A stretch of 64,000 nt of DNA from an uncultured Collinsella sp. (GTDB taxonomy: Bacteria > Actinomycetota > Coriobacteriia > Coriobacteriales > Coriobacteriaceae): NCBI GenBank assembly GCA_959026535.1, contig CAUFMB010000002.1, positions 1 through 64,000 of the forward strand. Direction: 5' to 3'. A model generated the notes under the pieces. That model was given only the letters and a program-made list of their open reading frames with translations. It had not been told where the DNA came from and did not search any database. The position numbers and the translations under genes were made by a program. Positions 15,768 to 25,117 of this stretch are shown piece after piece (positions within the stretch are counted from its first letter, which is position 1; each line of letters starts with the position of its first letter).

Positions 15768-17534
15768 ATGGCCGCCTTGTTCACGACCCCCAAGCGCAAT
15801 GACAAAACCTCTGGAGCCCATTTTGTCGAGCCCGACGTGTGCCGTCGCACGCTGCTCACACACGGCAGCTGGCGCCGCGTGACGCGCCGCCTCGTCTGCG
15901 GCCTGGCCTGCGCGCTTACGGTGAGCTCGCTGCTCATGCCGAGCGTCTCGCTCGCGGCCGAGTGGGTCAACGTCGGCGGCACTCAGTACAACACTGCAGC
16001 AGGCGACGAGGCCGGCACCTGGGCCTGGGACGGCGCCGACGACATGAAGCTCAACGGCTATAACGCCGGCGCGATCGAGGCAGCGGGCAAGCTCAACGTG
16101 AGCTACGAGGGCAACAACATCGTCACTAACGGCGATGGCCGCGGCATCAAGGTTAAGGATGGCGCGAACGAGAACGCCGAGCTTAATATTCAGGGCGACG
16201 CGTCCAGCACGCTCAACGTGACATCTTCTCGTGACGCCATCACTTCCGTCGGCAGCATCAACATCGACGGCGCTGGCACTGTCAACGCCACGAGCACCGA
16301 GCACGATGCCATCGATGCCGGGGGCGATGTCACCATCAAGGGCTCGGGAAACGTTAACGCCACGGGCGATTCGGATGGCATCAGGGCCGACGGCAACATC
16401 ACGATCGACAACAGCGGAACCGTCACCGCCAAGGCCACCGAGGATCAGGGTATCGATGCTAACGAGAACCTCATCATAAAGGGCGGCGGCAAGGTAGAGG
16501 CAAGCTCTATCAAAGACAATGCGATTTGGGCCGACGGCAACATCGAGATCTCGGGTGGCAGCCAGGTCAAGGCAAGCTCCGAGGAGGACGCCGCCATCGA
16601 CGGTAAAAACAGCCTCACGGTCACGAACGCTTCCCTCAACGCAAGTGGCGTTGGGTATGGCATCTATGTCTACAAGGGCATCACGTTCGATGGCGCAACC
16701 GTAACGGTCCGTGCAAGTGCAGGGAACGATGAAGCCAGCGCCCTCTTCACCGACGAGGACGACATCGTCATCAAGAACGGCTCGATCGTGGATGCGTTCG
16801 CAGAAGGCCAGTTCTCGACCGCAATCTCCACCAGAAACTACTACCCCAACGAAGCGGGTGGTCACGTCTACATTAGTGACTCCGTTGTCAAGGCTATAGC
16901 CCGCTATGTCGAGTCCGGTAGCGACGGCCCCGATCACTACAGCAACGACCAAAGTGGCGCGGTCATTCCCGAGCATAGGGGCATGAACATCGGCATCTTT
17001 GCCCGGACCAAGGAGGGCATCACGCCCGCGACCATCTCGATTGTCCGCAGTAAGGTCACAGCTGAGGGAGACACGGCGGCAATCTTCGCCCTTGCCGTGA
17101 GCGCGGACGGCGAGACAATCGGCACCATCGAGATCGAAGGCGCTCCCATACAGACGCCCACAGGCGGCAAGATCATTGGCTATCGCAACAAGGAAGAACT
17201 CGATGACGGCATCTTCTACGTGGTGGGTCAAACCATCGGCACGGGCGACGCCACGATCGACTCCCCCTATGACGCCGCTGTCGCCAAGAGCACGGTCATC
17301 GTGCCTCCCGAGGAGACCAAGCCCGAGGAGAAGCACGGCGAGACCAAGCCCGAGGGTTCCAAGTCCGAGGGCACGAAGACAACCAAGACCGTTGCAGTTG
17401 CAGCCACGGGAGCCAAGACCACCGGCAAGCTCGCGGCAACCGGCGACGCCTCGAGCGCAGCCATCGTGGCAGCCGCCCTTGCGGGAACAGCCGCCATCGC
17501 CGTAGGCGCCGTGGTGAGCCGCAAGCGCTCGTAA
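15768..17534 (+). CDS. Wall-anchored beta-helix surface protein, copy 1
   Basis: A 588-aa secreted protein. After a basic N-terminal extension of about 38 residues comes a signal segment (LVCGLACALTVSSLLMPS) ending near LAA/EW. Residues about 95-420 hold repeated short blocks such as DGIRADGNITID and QGIDANENLIIKGGG, typical of parallel beta-helix and of Cthe_2159-type carbohydrate-binding domains. A Pro/Glu/Lys-rich spacer follows. The C terminus is a sortase signal: LAATG, a hydrophobic segment and RKRS. The ATG at 15768 has GGGAG about 6 bases upstream. The ligand is unknown; a glycan-binding adhesin is plausible. It is paralogous to copy 2 at 17806-19587. Confidence 0.85.
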   Translation: MAALFTTPKRNDKTSGAHFVEPDVCRRTLLTHGSWRRVTRRLVCGLACALTVSSLLMPSVSLAAEWVNVGGTQYNTAAGDEAGTWAWDGADDMKLNGYNAGAIEAAGKLNVSYEGNNIVTNGDGRGIKVKDGANENAELNIQGDASSTLNVTSSRDAITSVGSINIDGAGTVNATSTEHDAIDAGGDVTIKGSGNVNATGDSDGIRADGNITIDNSGTVTAKATEDQGIDANENLIIKGGGKVEASSIKDNAIWADGNIEISGGSQVKASSEEDAAIDGKNSLTVTNASLNASGVGYGIYVYKGITFDGATVTVRASAGNDEASALFTDEDDIVIKNGSIVDAFAEGQFSTAISTRNYYPNEAGGHVYISDSVVKAIARYVESGSDGPDHYSNDQSGAVIPEHRGMNIGIFARTKEGITPATISIVRSKVTAEGDTAAIFALAVSADGETIGTIEIEGAPIQTPTGGKIIGYRNKEELDDGIFYVVGQTIGTGDATIDSPYDAAVAKSTVIVPPEETKPEEKHGETKPEGSKSEGTKTTKTVAVAATGAKTTGKLAATGDASSAAIVAAALAGTAAIAVGAVVSRKRS

Positions 17535-17555
17535 ACACTTTTTCGCACGGGACGG

Positions 17556-17601
17556 GTGGATCGCGGCCCTTGCCTTCCTCGTCTACTTCTTCGTAGCGTA
17601 A
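17556..17601 (+). pseudogene. Relic of the purine permease 3' end
   Basis: These 46 bases match the last 15 codons of the upstream permease gene, including its stop, with two synonymous third-position differences (GCA/GCG and TTT/TTC). There is no start or remaining gene body. It is carried as the left edge of duplication copy 2. Confidence 0.9.
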
Positions 17602-17627
17602 GGGCAAGGCTGCAAAAGCTGAACAAT

Positions 17628-17665
17628 AAAGCGCGGAATCGCCATGCGGCCCCGCGCTTTTCTTT
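17628..17665 (+). terminator. Duplicated permease terminator
   Basis: AAAGCGCGG and its complement flank a loop and are followed by T-rich sequence. It is the counterpart of 15587-15626 and would end transcription of copy 1. Confidence 0.8.
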
Positions 17666-17805
17666 TAGCGCCGGTCCCTGCGCCGGCGTGCGGCCTATTT
17701 CTCCCCCATTTTGGCCATTTTGCCCTCCAAACGGCACTACCGCCGGCAACATCCAGCAGATACGCTGAATCTAGTCGTATAGGCCCTATGAGAACGGGAG
17801 CAACC

Positions 17806-19587
17806 ATGGCAGCCTTGTTCACGACCCCCAGACGCAATGACACTACCGCCGGAACCCATGTTGCCGAACCCGACGTTCGCCGTCGCATAGGACTCGCGCA
17901 CGGCAGCTGGCGCCGCGTGACGCGCCGCATCGTCGCGGGCGCCGTGTGCGCGCTCACGGTGAGCTCGCTGCTCATGCCGAGCGTCTCGCTCGCAGCGGAA
18001 TGGGTCAAGGTCGGCGGCAACAAGTACAACACCGCGGCGAGCGACGAGGCCGGTACCTGGTCGTGGGACGGCGCCGACGACTTGAAGCTCAACAACTATA
18101 ACGGCGGCGAGATCCAGGCCGCAGGCAAGCTCAACGTGAATTACTCGGGAACCAACATCGTCACTGCCGAATGGATCGAAAGCATCAAGGTTTCTCATGG
18201 CACTAACGAGAATGCCGAGCTCAATATCCAAGGCGACGAGGGCGGCACGCTCAGCGTGACATCTACTGAGGACGCTATCCTCTCCACGGGTAATATCAAC
18301 ATCGACGGAGCCGGATCCGTCAACGCCACGAGCACTGGGTTTGATGCCATCAATGCCGGAGGTGATCTCGCTATCAAAGGTTCGGGCAACGTCAACGCCA
18401 CGGGTGCATCGGATGGCATCAGGGCAAACGGCAATATCACGATTGACGACAGCGGAGCCGTCACCGCCAGGGCTACCAAGGACAAGGGCATTGGAGCCGA
18501 CAAGAACCTCACCATCAAGGGTGGCGGGACGGTCGAGGCAAGCTCAGCCGATGGTGAGGCCCTTTGGAGCGGCGGCAATATCAACATCTCGGACGGCAGC
18601 CAGGTCAAGGCAAGCTCCGAGAAAGACGCTGCCGTCGAGGCCAAGGGCAGTCTCGCGGTCACGAACGCCTCCCTTGACGCAAGCGGTGTTGAATATGGTG
18701 TCTATGCCTACAAGGGCGTTACGCTCGATCACGCGACCGTGATGGTCCGTACCAGCGCGAACGGCGGCCAGGCCATCGCCCTCATCACTGACGGGGACGA
18801 CATCGTCATCAAGAACGGCTCCACCGTGGACGCGTTTGCGGAAGGCGAGGTTTCGGCTGCATTCTCCACCAGAAACGATCGACCCAACGAGAAGGGCGGC
18901 CACATCTATATCAGCGACTCCGTTGTCAAGGCCATAGCCCGCTATGTCGAGAACGGCGACGGCCCCATCCCCTACAGCGAAAACCAAGATGGCGAGACGA
19001 GGCGCGAACCCCAAGGCGAGAACATCGGCATCATCGCCCAGACCAGCGAGGGCGTCACACCCGCAGTCATCTCGATCATCCGCAGCAAGGTAACGGCCGA
19101 AGGAGATACAGCGGCAATCTTTGCCCGTGCCATGAGCGCTGACGGCAAGACAATCGGCACCATCAAGATTGAAAACGCCGCCATCCAGACGCCCGAAGGC
19201 GGCAAGGTCATTGACTATCGCAAGCTCCGTGACGGCATCTACGAGGCAGGCCAAGCCATCGGCACGGGCCACGCCACGGTCGACTCCCTCTATATCAAAG
19301 CAGTCGCCAAAAGTACGACCATCGCACCTCCCGAGGTAGCCAAGCCGGAAGACCCCAAGCCCGACGAGACCAAGCCCGCAGAAAGCAAGCCCGCGGAGTC
19401 CAAGCAGAACCCCAAGCCTGAGGGCTCAAAGCCGACCAAGGCCGTTGCGGCTTCAACCACGAAAGCCAAGACTACCGGCGTGCTCGCGGCAACCGGCGAC
19501 ACCTCGGGTGCGGCCATCGTGGCAACCGTCCTTGCGGGAACAGCCGCTATCGCCGCAGGCACCATGGCGAGCCGTAAGCGTTCTTAG
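17806..19587 (+). CDS. Wall-anchored beta-helix surface protein, copy 2
   Basis: A 593-aa paralogue of copy 1 with the same plan: basic extension, signal segment ending near LAA/EW, beta-helix repeats (DGIRANGNITID, KGIGADKNLTIKGGG), a Pro/Glu/Lys spacer and a C-terminal LAATGD sorting signal with hydrophobic tail and RKRS. Divergence is spread along the chain and is strongest in the central region near residues 360-420, the spacer and the N-terminal 30 residues. GGGAG precedes the ATG at 17806. LAATG is the motif used by class E sortases in actinobacteria; no sortase gene is in the window. The ligand is unknown. Confidence 0.85.
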   Translation: MAALFTTPRRNDTTAGTHVAEPDVRRRIGLAHGSWRRVTRRIVAGAVCALTVSSLLMPSVSLAAEWVKVGGNKYNTAASDEAGTWSWDGADDLKLNNYNGGEIQAAGKLNVNYSGTNIVTAEWIESIKVSHGTNENAELNIQGDEGGTLSVTSTEDAILSTGNINIDGAGSVNATSTGFDAINAGGDLAIKGSGNVNATGASDGIRANGNITIDDSGAVTARATKDKGIGADKNLTIKGGGTVEASSADGEALWSGGNINISDGSQVKASSEKDAAVEAKGSLAVTNASLDASGVEYGVYAYKGVTLDHATVMVRTSANGGQAIALITDGDDIVIKNGSTVDAFAEGEVSAAFSTRNDRPNEKGGHIYISDSVVKAIARYVENGDGPIPYSENQDGETRREPQGENIGIIAQTSEGVTPAVISIIRSKVTAEGDTAAIFARAMSADGKTIGTIKIENAAIQTPEGGKVIDYRKLRDGIYEAGQAIGTGHATVDSLYIKAVAKSTTIAPPEVAKPEDPKPDETKPAESKPAESKQNPKPEGSKPTKAVAASTTKAKTTGVLAATGDTSGAAIVATVLAGTAAIAAGTMASRKRS

Positions 19588-19644
19588 ACGCCTCTGCGCA
19601 CATGGCAGCTCCCGCGAAGGCCCCGAGCCCCAGCACCGTTTAAC

Positions 19645-19682
19645 AACGCCACCGCCGAGCTCCCCTCCGGCGGTGGCGTTTT
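19645..19682 (+). terminator. Terminator after surface protein copy 2
   Basis: AACGCCACCGCCG (19645-19657) pairs perfectly with 19668-19680 and is followed by T residues. Confidence 0.92.
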
Positions 19683-19794
19683 CCATATGCGTCCGCAGGG
19701 GATGCACGAGATTGTCTTTGGTCTAGCCCAACCGGCATACGCTGGCGTGCGACAATTGGGGCTGCCGATATCACAACACTGAGAGAAGCCCGTC

Positions 19795-20460
19795 ATGGAA
19801 GCGCATCAAAAGCAGATAACCGTTTATTCGAATCATACGGAAAGCGCGCCTGTCATCTACCTTCCTGTGGTCGTGGGCGACGGCAGCGAGGTTTATAAAT
19901 GTTGCCGAGAGCTCGACTGTCCGCCATTCACTCTCGTCGCCATTGGCGGGCTCGATTGGAATCGCGAGCTGAGCCCCTGGGCATGCGACGGGACCGTACG
20001 CGATGCCGAGCCTTTCGGCGGCCAAGCTGCCGATTTTCTTGATGAGCTGCTGAATCAGATAATCCCCCAGGTCGAGTCGTCGCTTCCTCAACCGCCCACC
20101 CGGCGCGGCATTGCCGGTTACTCGCTCGCGGGCCTCTTCGCACTCTGGTCCCTCTGGCAAACCGACGCCTTTGACCGCGCCGCGAGCGCATCGGGGTCGC
20201 TATGGTTTCCCGACTTTGTCGATCGCGCCAGCACGGCCCCTTTTGCCGGCAGCCCGCAAGCCGTCTATCTGTCACTCGGCAAAAAGGAAACCAAGACACC
20301 CAACCGCATGATGAGGCACGTACTCGACGACACGCGCGCAATGGAAGAGCTACTCATCGAGCGCGGCATTCCAACAACGATGGAGCTCAACCCCGGCAAT
20401 CACTTTGCCCAAACCGACTTGCGCATGGCCCGCGGCATACACTGGATACTGACGCATTAA
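19795..20460 (+). CDS. Esterase-family alpha/beta hydrolase
   Basis: A 221-aa cytoplasmic hydrolase resembling the enterochelin esterase / putative esterase family. The nucleophile elbow GYSLAG and a late His in NPGNHFAQ are visible, with an acid residue presumably between them. No signal peptide is seen. GAGAGAAG precedes the ATG. The substrate cannot be read. It is a single gene with a terminator shared with the convergent uraA. Confidence 0.8.
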   Translation: MEAHQKQITVYSNHTESAPVIYLPVVVGDGSEVYKCCRELDCPPFTLVAIGGLDWNRELSPWACDGTVRDAEPFGGQAADFLDELLNQIIPQVESSLPQPPTRRGIAGYSLAGLFALWSLWQTDAFDRAASASGSLWFPDFVDRASTAPFAGSPQAVYLSLGKKETKTPNRMMRHVLDDTRAMEELLIERGIPTTMELNPGNHFAQTDLRMARGIHWILTH

Positions 20461-20462
20461 AA

Positions 20463-20497
20463 ATGGCGCCCACGCGTACGCATGGGCGCCATATTTT
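20463..20497. terminator. Terminator between convergent esterase and uraA
   Basis: ATGGCGCCCA (20463-20472) pairs with 20483-20492, followed by TATTTTT on the plus strand. Confidence 0.9.
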
Positions 20498-20518
20498 TGA
20501 TTTTGCTGAACACAACTA

Positions 20519-21853
20519 CTACTCAGCAGCCTCCTCAAGCTCGGAGACATCAAACTCAAAGTCGTTACCCGGCAGGATGGCGTTAAGCACAATGCCCACC
20601 AGTGAGCCCGCGGCAATGCCGGACAGCGAAATGGTCACGCCGCCCAGCTCCAACACGATGGCGCCGGCGGTGCTGTACGCGATGCCGAGCGAAAGCACGA
20701 GCACCAGCGCGGCAACCAGCACGTTGCGGTTGTTCTGGAAATCGACCTGGTTCTCGATGAGGTTGCGGACGCCCACAGCGCTGATCATGCCGTAGAGCAC
20801 GAGCGACACACCGCCGATCACACACGCCGGCATGGCCGCAATGACAGCCGCGAACTTGGGGCAGAACGAAAGCACGATGGCGCAACACGCGGCAATTCGA
20901 ATTACGCGCGGGTCGAACACGCGCGTCAGGGCGAGCACGCCGGTGTTCTCGCCATACGTAGTGTTGGCCGGAGCGCCAAAGAGCGAGGCCAGAATCGTGG
21001 CAAGGCCGTCGCCGAGCAGCGTGCGATGCAGACCGGGATCGGCAATGTAGTTGCGCTCGCAAGTCGAACCGATAGCAGAGATATCGCCGATATGCTCGAT
21101 CATGGTCGCGAAGGCCAGCGGCATGATGGTGATGATGGCCGTCGTGGCAAGACCGCTATCGAACTGCGGCCCAAAGAGTGCAAACACGGTGTTGTCCCAC
21201 ACGATGGGCAGACCGACCCACGGAGCGGCGGCAACGCCCGAGAAATCAACCTCGCCGAGCGCAGCCGCAACGGCATAGCTCACCACAACGCCCAGCAAAA
21301 TCGGCACGATCTTGACCATGCCACGGCCCCAGATGTTGCAGATGACGATAACGGCAACGCCAATGACAGCCACAAGCCAGTTGGTCTGGCAGTTAGCAAT
21401 AGCGGAACTTGCCAGGATCAAGCCGATGGAAATGACGATGGGGCCAGTCACCACCGGCGGAAAGAAACGCATGACACGCTTGGCGCCAAACGCGCGGAAG
21501 AGCGCCGCCAGCACCGGATAGAGCAGACCGGCGCAGGCTACGCCCAGGCAGGCGTAGGGCAAAAGCTCGGTCTCGCCGTTGGGCGCGATTGCGGCATAAC
21601 CGGCAATAAAGGCAAACGATGAGCCCAAAAATGCCGGCACCTTACCGCGCGACAGGAAGTGGAACAGCAGCGTGCCCAAGCCGGCAAACAAAAGCGTTGC
21701 CGATACCGAGAGGCCGGTGAGCACGGGCACCAGCACGGTGGCGCCAAACATGGCAAACAGGTGCTGTAGGCCGAGCAGGAACATGCGCGGGCGGCCGAGC
21801 GACGATGCGTCGTAGATGGCATCGCTGACGGCGGGCGTCGAGGACTGGGACAT
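20519..21853 (-). CDS. uraA: Uracil/xanthine permease (UraA-type NCS2)
   Basis: A 444-aa NCS2 proton symporter for uracil or a related nucleobase. Around 12-14 membrane segments and the signature stretches QHLFAMFGATVLVP, IEHIGD and NTTYGENTG are present; the central Glu and the NTTYGE block are typical of UraA. GAAAGGACA precedes the ATG at 21853. It lies 122 bp downstream of the MetE-like gene on the same strand without a clear terminator between. Uracil is the likeliest substrate. Confidence 0.93.
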   Translation of the reverse strand: MSQSSTPAVSDAIYDASSLGRPRMFLLGLQHLFAMFGATVLVPVLTGLSVSATLLFAGLGTLLFHFLSRGKVPAFLGSSFAFIAGYAAIAPNGETELLPYACLGVACAGLLYPVLAALFRAFGAKRVMRFFPPVVTGPIVISIGLILASSAIANCQTNWLVAVIGVAVIVICNIWGRGMVKIVPILLGVVVSYAVAAALGEVDFSGVAAAPWVGLPIVWDNTVFALFGPQFDSGLATTAIITIMPLAFATMIEHIGDISAIGSTCERNYIADPGLHRTLLGDGLATILASLFGAPANTTYGENTGVLALTRVFDPRVIRIAACCAIVLSFCPKFAAVIAAMPACVIGGVSLVLYGMISAVGVRNLIENQVDFQNNRNVLVAALVLVLSLGIAYSTAGAIVLELGGVTISLSGIAAGSLVGIVLNAILPGNDFEFDVSELEEAAE

Positions 21854-21975
21854 GGATGTCCTTTCGAATGGAAGGGCGATCAGGCATATCGGATAACCTG
21901 CCCGAACGATACGATCCGAACCATTGTACGCGATACACTATGCCTCGCACGCGCCGCCACCTGCAAACACTAGCG

Positions 21976-23109
21976 CTATTTCCAAACGCGCTCGGCAATG
22001 CGCTTGACCAGCGCGATCTTTGCCCATTGCTCATCCTCGGTCAGCTTGTTGCCAATCTCGCAGCTGGCAAAGCCGCACTGAGGCGACAGATACAGGTTCT
22101 CAAGCGGCGCGTACTTTGCGGCTTCACGGATGCGCTCGACGATAACATCCTCGTTCTCGAGCTCTGCCGCCTTGGTGGTTACCAAGCCCAGCACGACCTT
22201 CTTGCCCGGGGCAACGTACTTGAGCGGCTCAAAACCGCCGGCGCGCGGCGTATCGAACTCCAGGTAAAATGCATCGACATCCTCGTTTGCGAACAGGTAC
22301 GGCGCGATGGGGTCATAGCCGCCCTCGAAGGCATAGGTGGAGTGGTAGTTGCCGCGGCACACATGCGTGTTGATGACCAGATCGTCGGGCTTGTCCGCGA
22401 TGGCGGCATTGTTGAGCGCCACGCCCAGCTCGCTTACCTTTTGCAGGTCGACCGGGCTCATGCCGGTTTTGGCGACAAAATCGGTGTCGCAGTAGATGCC
22501 CCAGGTGCAGTCATCAAACTGGATGTTGCGGCAGCCTGCTGCGTACAGGTCGGCGATCACCGTGCGATAAGCGGCTGCGATGGCGTCGGCAAGTTCCTCA
22601 TCGGTCTTATAGACAGCGCGCAGGCTCTCCTGCTGGCCGTCGCAGCGGTCGAGCGTGACTTCGGAGAACGTCTGGATCGGCGCCGGAATGGTTTGCCGCG
22701 CGACCTGGCCCTCCCCCTCGAGCGCCTTGACAAATTTAAAGTGCTCGACGAACGGATGGTTCTCGCCGCTAATGGGGCCGGTTACCACGGCGGTGTCGGC
22801 TGTGGTCTCCTCGTCGTGGAACATATAGCCCGTACGCGAGGTACGGCGTTCAATGCCGTTGAGCCCCCACATAAAGTCGAGGTGCCAGTAACTGCGGCGA
22901 AACTCGCCATCGGTAATCACCTGCAGGCCAGCGGACTTTTGCTTGTCCACCAGGTCGCGAATGGCCTCATCCTCGACGGCCTTAAGGCCGGCGGCGTCAA
23001 GTGTGCCCGCAGCATAGGCGGCACGGGCGTCCTTTACGGCCTGTGGACGAAGAAAGCTGCCGACGATATCGGCGCGAAACGGCGCGTTCAGCGTGGTTAA
23101 AGCACTCAT
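21976..23109 (-). CDS. MetE C-terminal-domain-like methyltransferase (YxjG/YxjH type)
   Basis: A 377-aa protein matching only the catalytic half of cobalamin-independent methionine synthase. It transfers a methyl group to homocysteine or a related thiol; YxjG/YxjH-type proteins act in methionine recycling. ITDGEFRRSYWHLDF, INTHVCRGN (zinc His and Cys), FYLEFDTPRAGGFEPL and LSPQCGFAS (zinc Cys) are all present. AAAGGGAGA supports the ATG at 23109; an upstream extension of 20 residues is unsupported. A LysR gene lies just upstream on the same strand, and two palindromes sit in the promoter gap. The methyl donor is not certain. Confidence 0.9.
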   Translation of the reverse strand: MSALTTLNAPFRADIVGSFLRPQAVKDARAAYAAGTLDAAGLKAVEDEAIRDLVDKQKSAGLQVITDGEFRRSYWHLDFMWGLNGIERRTSRTGYMFHDEETTADTAVVTGPISGENHPFVEHFKFVKALEGEGQVARQTIPAPIQTFSEVTLDRCDGQQESLRAVYKTDEELADAIAAAYRTVIADLYAAGCRNIQFDDCTWGIYCDTDFVAKTGMSPVDLQKVSELGVALNNAAIADKPDDLVINTHVCRGNYHSTYAFEGGYDPIAPYLFANEDVDAFYLEFDTPRAGGFEPLKYVAPGKKVVLGLVTTKAAELENEDVIVERIREAAKYAPLENLYLSPQCGFASCEIGNKLTEDEQWAKIALVKRIAERVWK

Positions 23110-23149
23110 AGATATCTCCCTTTGAATTGGTTGCTTTACTGGGACAAAG

Positions 23150-23218
23150 TATGAGCGCTCATATGGCAATCGTAAAATATACGTTTATAACAGTTTGATA
23201 TAGATGCTTCCTATATCA
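23150..23218 (-). promoter_or_regulatory. Two palindromic operator candidates before the MetE-like gene
   Basis: TATGAGCGCTCATA (23150-23163) is a perfect 14-bp palindrome. TGATATAG-N7-CTATATCA (23196-23203 and 23211-23218) is a perfect 8-bp inverted repeat of LysR-box spacing. Both lie between the LysR stop and the methyltransferase start. Confidence 0.55.
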
Positions 23219-23264
23219 GTTGGGACTGCCATGAAGAGATTTGACCTGTACAGGACGCAGCAGT

Positions 23265-24161
23265 CTAGATATGCTGGCGGATCGCGTCGATATAGGCTTG
23301 GCCGTAGCGCGTGAGCGTCGTGTTCTTGCGCGTGATGATGCCAATCTCCATGTACTCGTCTACATCAAGCGGAATGGAGATGATGCCGGGGCCGTTGAGC
23401 TCGTGACTGATCACGCCCGAGCACACCGTGTAGCCGTTGAGGCCCATGGCCAGGTTGAACAGCGTCGCACGGTCGCGCACGCGGATATTCTTGCGACGCT
23501 CAAACGTCGAGGTCAGCTCTTCGGAATAGTAAAACGAGTTGTAACTGCCCTGCTCGTAGGACAGGAACGGGTAGTCTTCCAAGTCCTCGAGCGTCACGCT
23601 GGAGCGGGCCGCCAGCGGATGGTCGGCGCAGACGAAGACATGCGGCGTGGCGCAGAAGAGCCCTTCGAACACGAGCTCGTTGGCCACCAGCATGCGCTCG
23701 ATGACCTCGCGGTTGTGCTCGGACAGATATAGGATGCCCAGTTCGCTTTTCATATGCGCGACGTCCTCGATAATCTCGTGAGTCTGCTCCTCGCGCAGGG
23801 TAAAGTCATAGCGCGCGGCATCGAACTCACGGATCACATCGACAAACGCGTTGACGGCAAAGGAATAATGCTGGCAGCTCACACTAAAGTGCGGCACCTG
23901 CTCGGACGCGCCCTTGTACTTGCCTTCGAGCAGATCGGCCTGGTCGAGCACCTGGCGCGCGTAGCCCAAGAAGGTCTCGCCCTCCTCGGACACAATGACA
24001 CCCTTGTTGGTGCGCTCAAAGATGTGCACACCCATCTCGTTTTCGAGATCGCGGATCGACGCGGTAATCGAAGGCTGCGACACAAAGAGCCGGCGCGAGG
24101 CCTCGGTGATGCTGCCGCATTCGGCAACTTTGACGACATACCTGAGCTGTTGAAGCTTCAT
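23265..24161 (-). CDS. LysR-family regulator, probably of methionine metabolism
   Basis: A 298-aa LysR protein. The winged helix spans about residues 1-60 (EASRRLFVSQPSITASIRDL), and a CysB-like effector domain follows. AGGGAGG lies 5 bases before the ATG at 24161; the open frame continues upstream into the HAD gene and should not be used. It is 10 bp downstream of the HAD gene and upstream of the MetE-like gene, so its role in sulphur amino acid control is inferred from position. Confidence 0.88.
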   Translation of the reverse strand: MKLQQLRYVVKVAECGSITEASRRLFVSQPSITASIRDLENEMGVHIFERTNKGVIVSEEGETFLGYARQVLDQADLLEGKYKGASEQVPHFSVSCQHYSFAVNAFVDVIREFDAARYDFTLREEQTHEIIEDVAHMKSELGILYLSEHNREVIERMLVANELVFEGLFCATPHVFVCADHPLAARSSVTLEDLEDYPFLSYEQGSYNSFYYSEELTSTFERRKNIRVRDRATLFNLAMGLNGYTVCSGVISHELNGPGIISIPLDVDEYMEIGIITRKNTTLTRYGQAYIDAIRQHI

Positions 24162-24171
24162 GATGGCCTCC

Positions 24172-25080
24172 CTAGACGTCCGCGATACCCGAACCCGCCG
24201 CATCTGCCTGACGCATAAACGACGGCATCTCCCCCGTCGCGGCGCAGGCGGCAATCTGATGCAGAGCCCCGGCAACCGCATCGTCTGCCGCAGCGCCGAT
24301 ATGCCAGCGCGCGGCAGCCGTGACGGCCTCGTTGGCATTGGCGACTGCAACGGAGTTGGGGACGGCACCGATCATGGGCGGGTCGTTATCGGAATCGCCA
24401 AATACGGCCACCTCGTCGGACGTCAGGTCCAAAGCGCGCGCCAGCTCCAGCGCAGCGCAACCCTTGTCCCAACCTGCTGGAAGAATGTCGAACAGGCGCA
24501 CACGATTGTTGGGAAACACGAGCGAGAGTTCCGGCACCTCAGCGGCAACGCGCTCGCGTAGCTCCGCGAGCTCCTCACGCGAACGAGCACTCCAGATATT
24601 CGCCTTGAACACCGGCGCGTCATCGACGACGGGACGGCACGGGGCCTCTTCGCCCTTGAGCCACGCGTTGCCACCCGACTCCATAGCGCGACGCACGCGC
24701 TCGGGGTCGCTCGTCACGCAATAGGCATCGTTATCCCAAAAGTCATCACCCAGGCTGTAGACCTTTAGATAGGTATCGTCGGTCTCTTGCTCGAGGTAAT
24801 CGGCCAGACGCATCAGGGCATCGTTGTCGGTCGCGCGCGAAGCGATCGCCTGACCGTCGACAAACATAACCTGGCCGTTACAGAACGCACCAGTCGAAAA
24901 GCACTCGGCGCGATTGCGGAACATCCAGCCCATCGCAGACGGCTGGCGACCCGAAACCGGGCCAAAGTGCAGACCCGCCGCCTGCATGGCATGAATGCCC
25001 TCAATGGCGTAGTCGCTGGCGCCGTCATGCCCGGCCGGAATCAGCGTATCGTCCATATCGGTCAGCACAAGTTTGATCAT
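24172..25080 (-). CDS. HAD-superfamily Cof-type phosphatase
   Basis: A 302-aa haloacid-dehalogenase phosphatase with cap domain. Motif I is DMDDT at residues 8-12 and motif IV is GDSDNDPPM, both catalytic. Cof-type members act on sugar phosphates, FMN-like or PLP-like metabolites; the substrate is not visible. The stop is 10 bp before the LysR start, suggesting co-transcription with it. A small stem-loop repeat and the TPP riboswitch lie upstream on the other side. Confidence 0.88.
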   Translation of the reverse strand: MIKLVLTDMDDTLIPAGHDGASDYAIEGIHAMQAAGLHFGPVSGRQPSAMGWMFRNRAECFSTGAFCNGQVMFVDGQAIASRATDNDALMRLADYLEQETDDTYLKVYSLGDDFWDNDAYCVTSDPERVRRAMESGGNAWLKGEEAPCRPVVDDAPVFKANIWSARSREELAELRERVAAEVPELSLVFPNNRVRLFDILPAGWDKGCAALELARALDLTSDEVAVFGDSDNDPPMIGAVPNSVAVANANEAVTAAARWHIGAAADDAVAGALHQIAACAATGEMPSFMRQADAAGSGIADV

Positions 25081-25117
25081 GAGGTCCCCATTCGTATCGG
25101 TCCTACCTATTGTAACG

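Larger units (their letters stand above)
15515..17534 (+). repeat. Tandem duplication, copy 1
   Basis: This segment comprises the permease 3' end, terminator, leader and surface-protein gene. It is repeated at 17556-19587 in the same order and orientation, with an offset of about 2,041 bp at the permease relic. Confidence 0.85.
17556..19587 (+). repeat. Tandem duplication, copy 2
   Basis: Repeats 15515-17534, starting with the permease relic, then terminator, leader and a diverged surface-protein gene. Leader motifs TTTTGCCCTCCAAACGGCAC and ATAGGCCCTATGAG occur in both copies. Confidence 0.85.

Noticed and set aside
15699..17336. 545-codon minus-strand frame over surface-protein copy 1
   Set aside because: It mirrors the repetitive coding strand and has no start signal.
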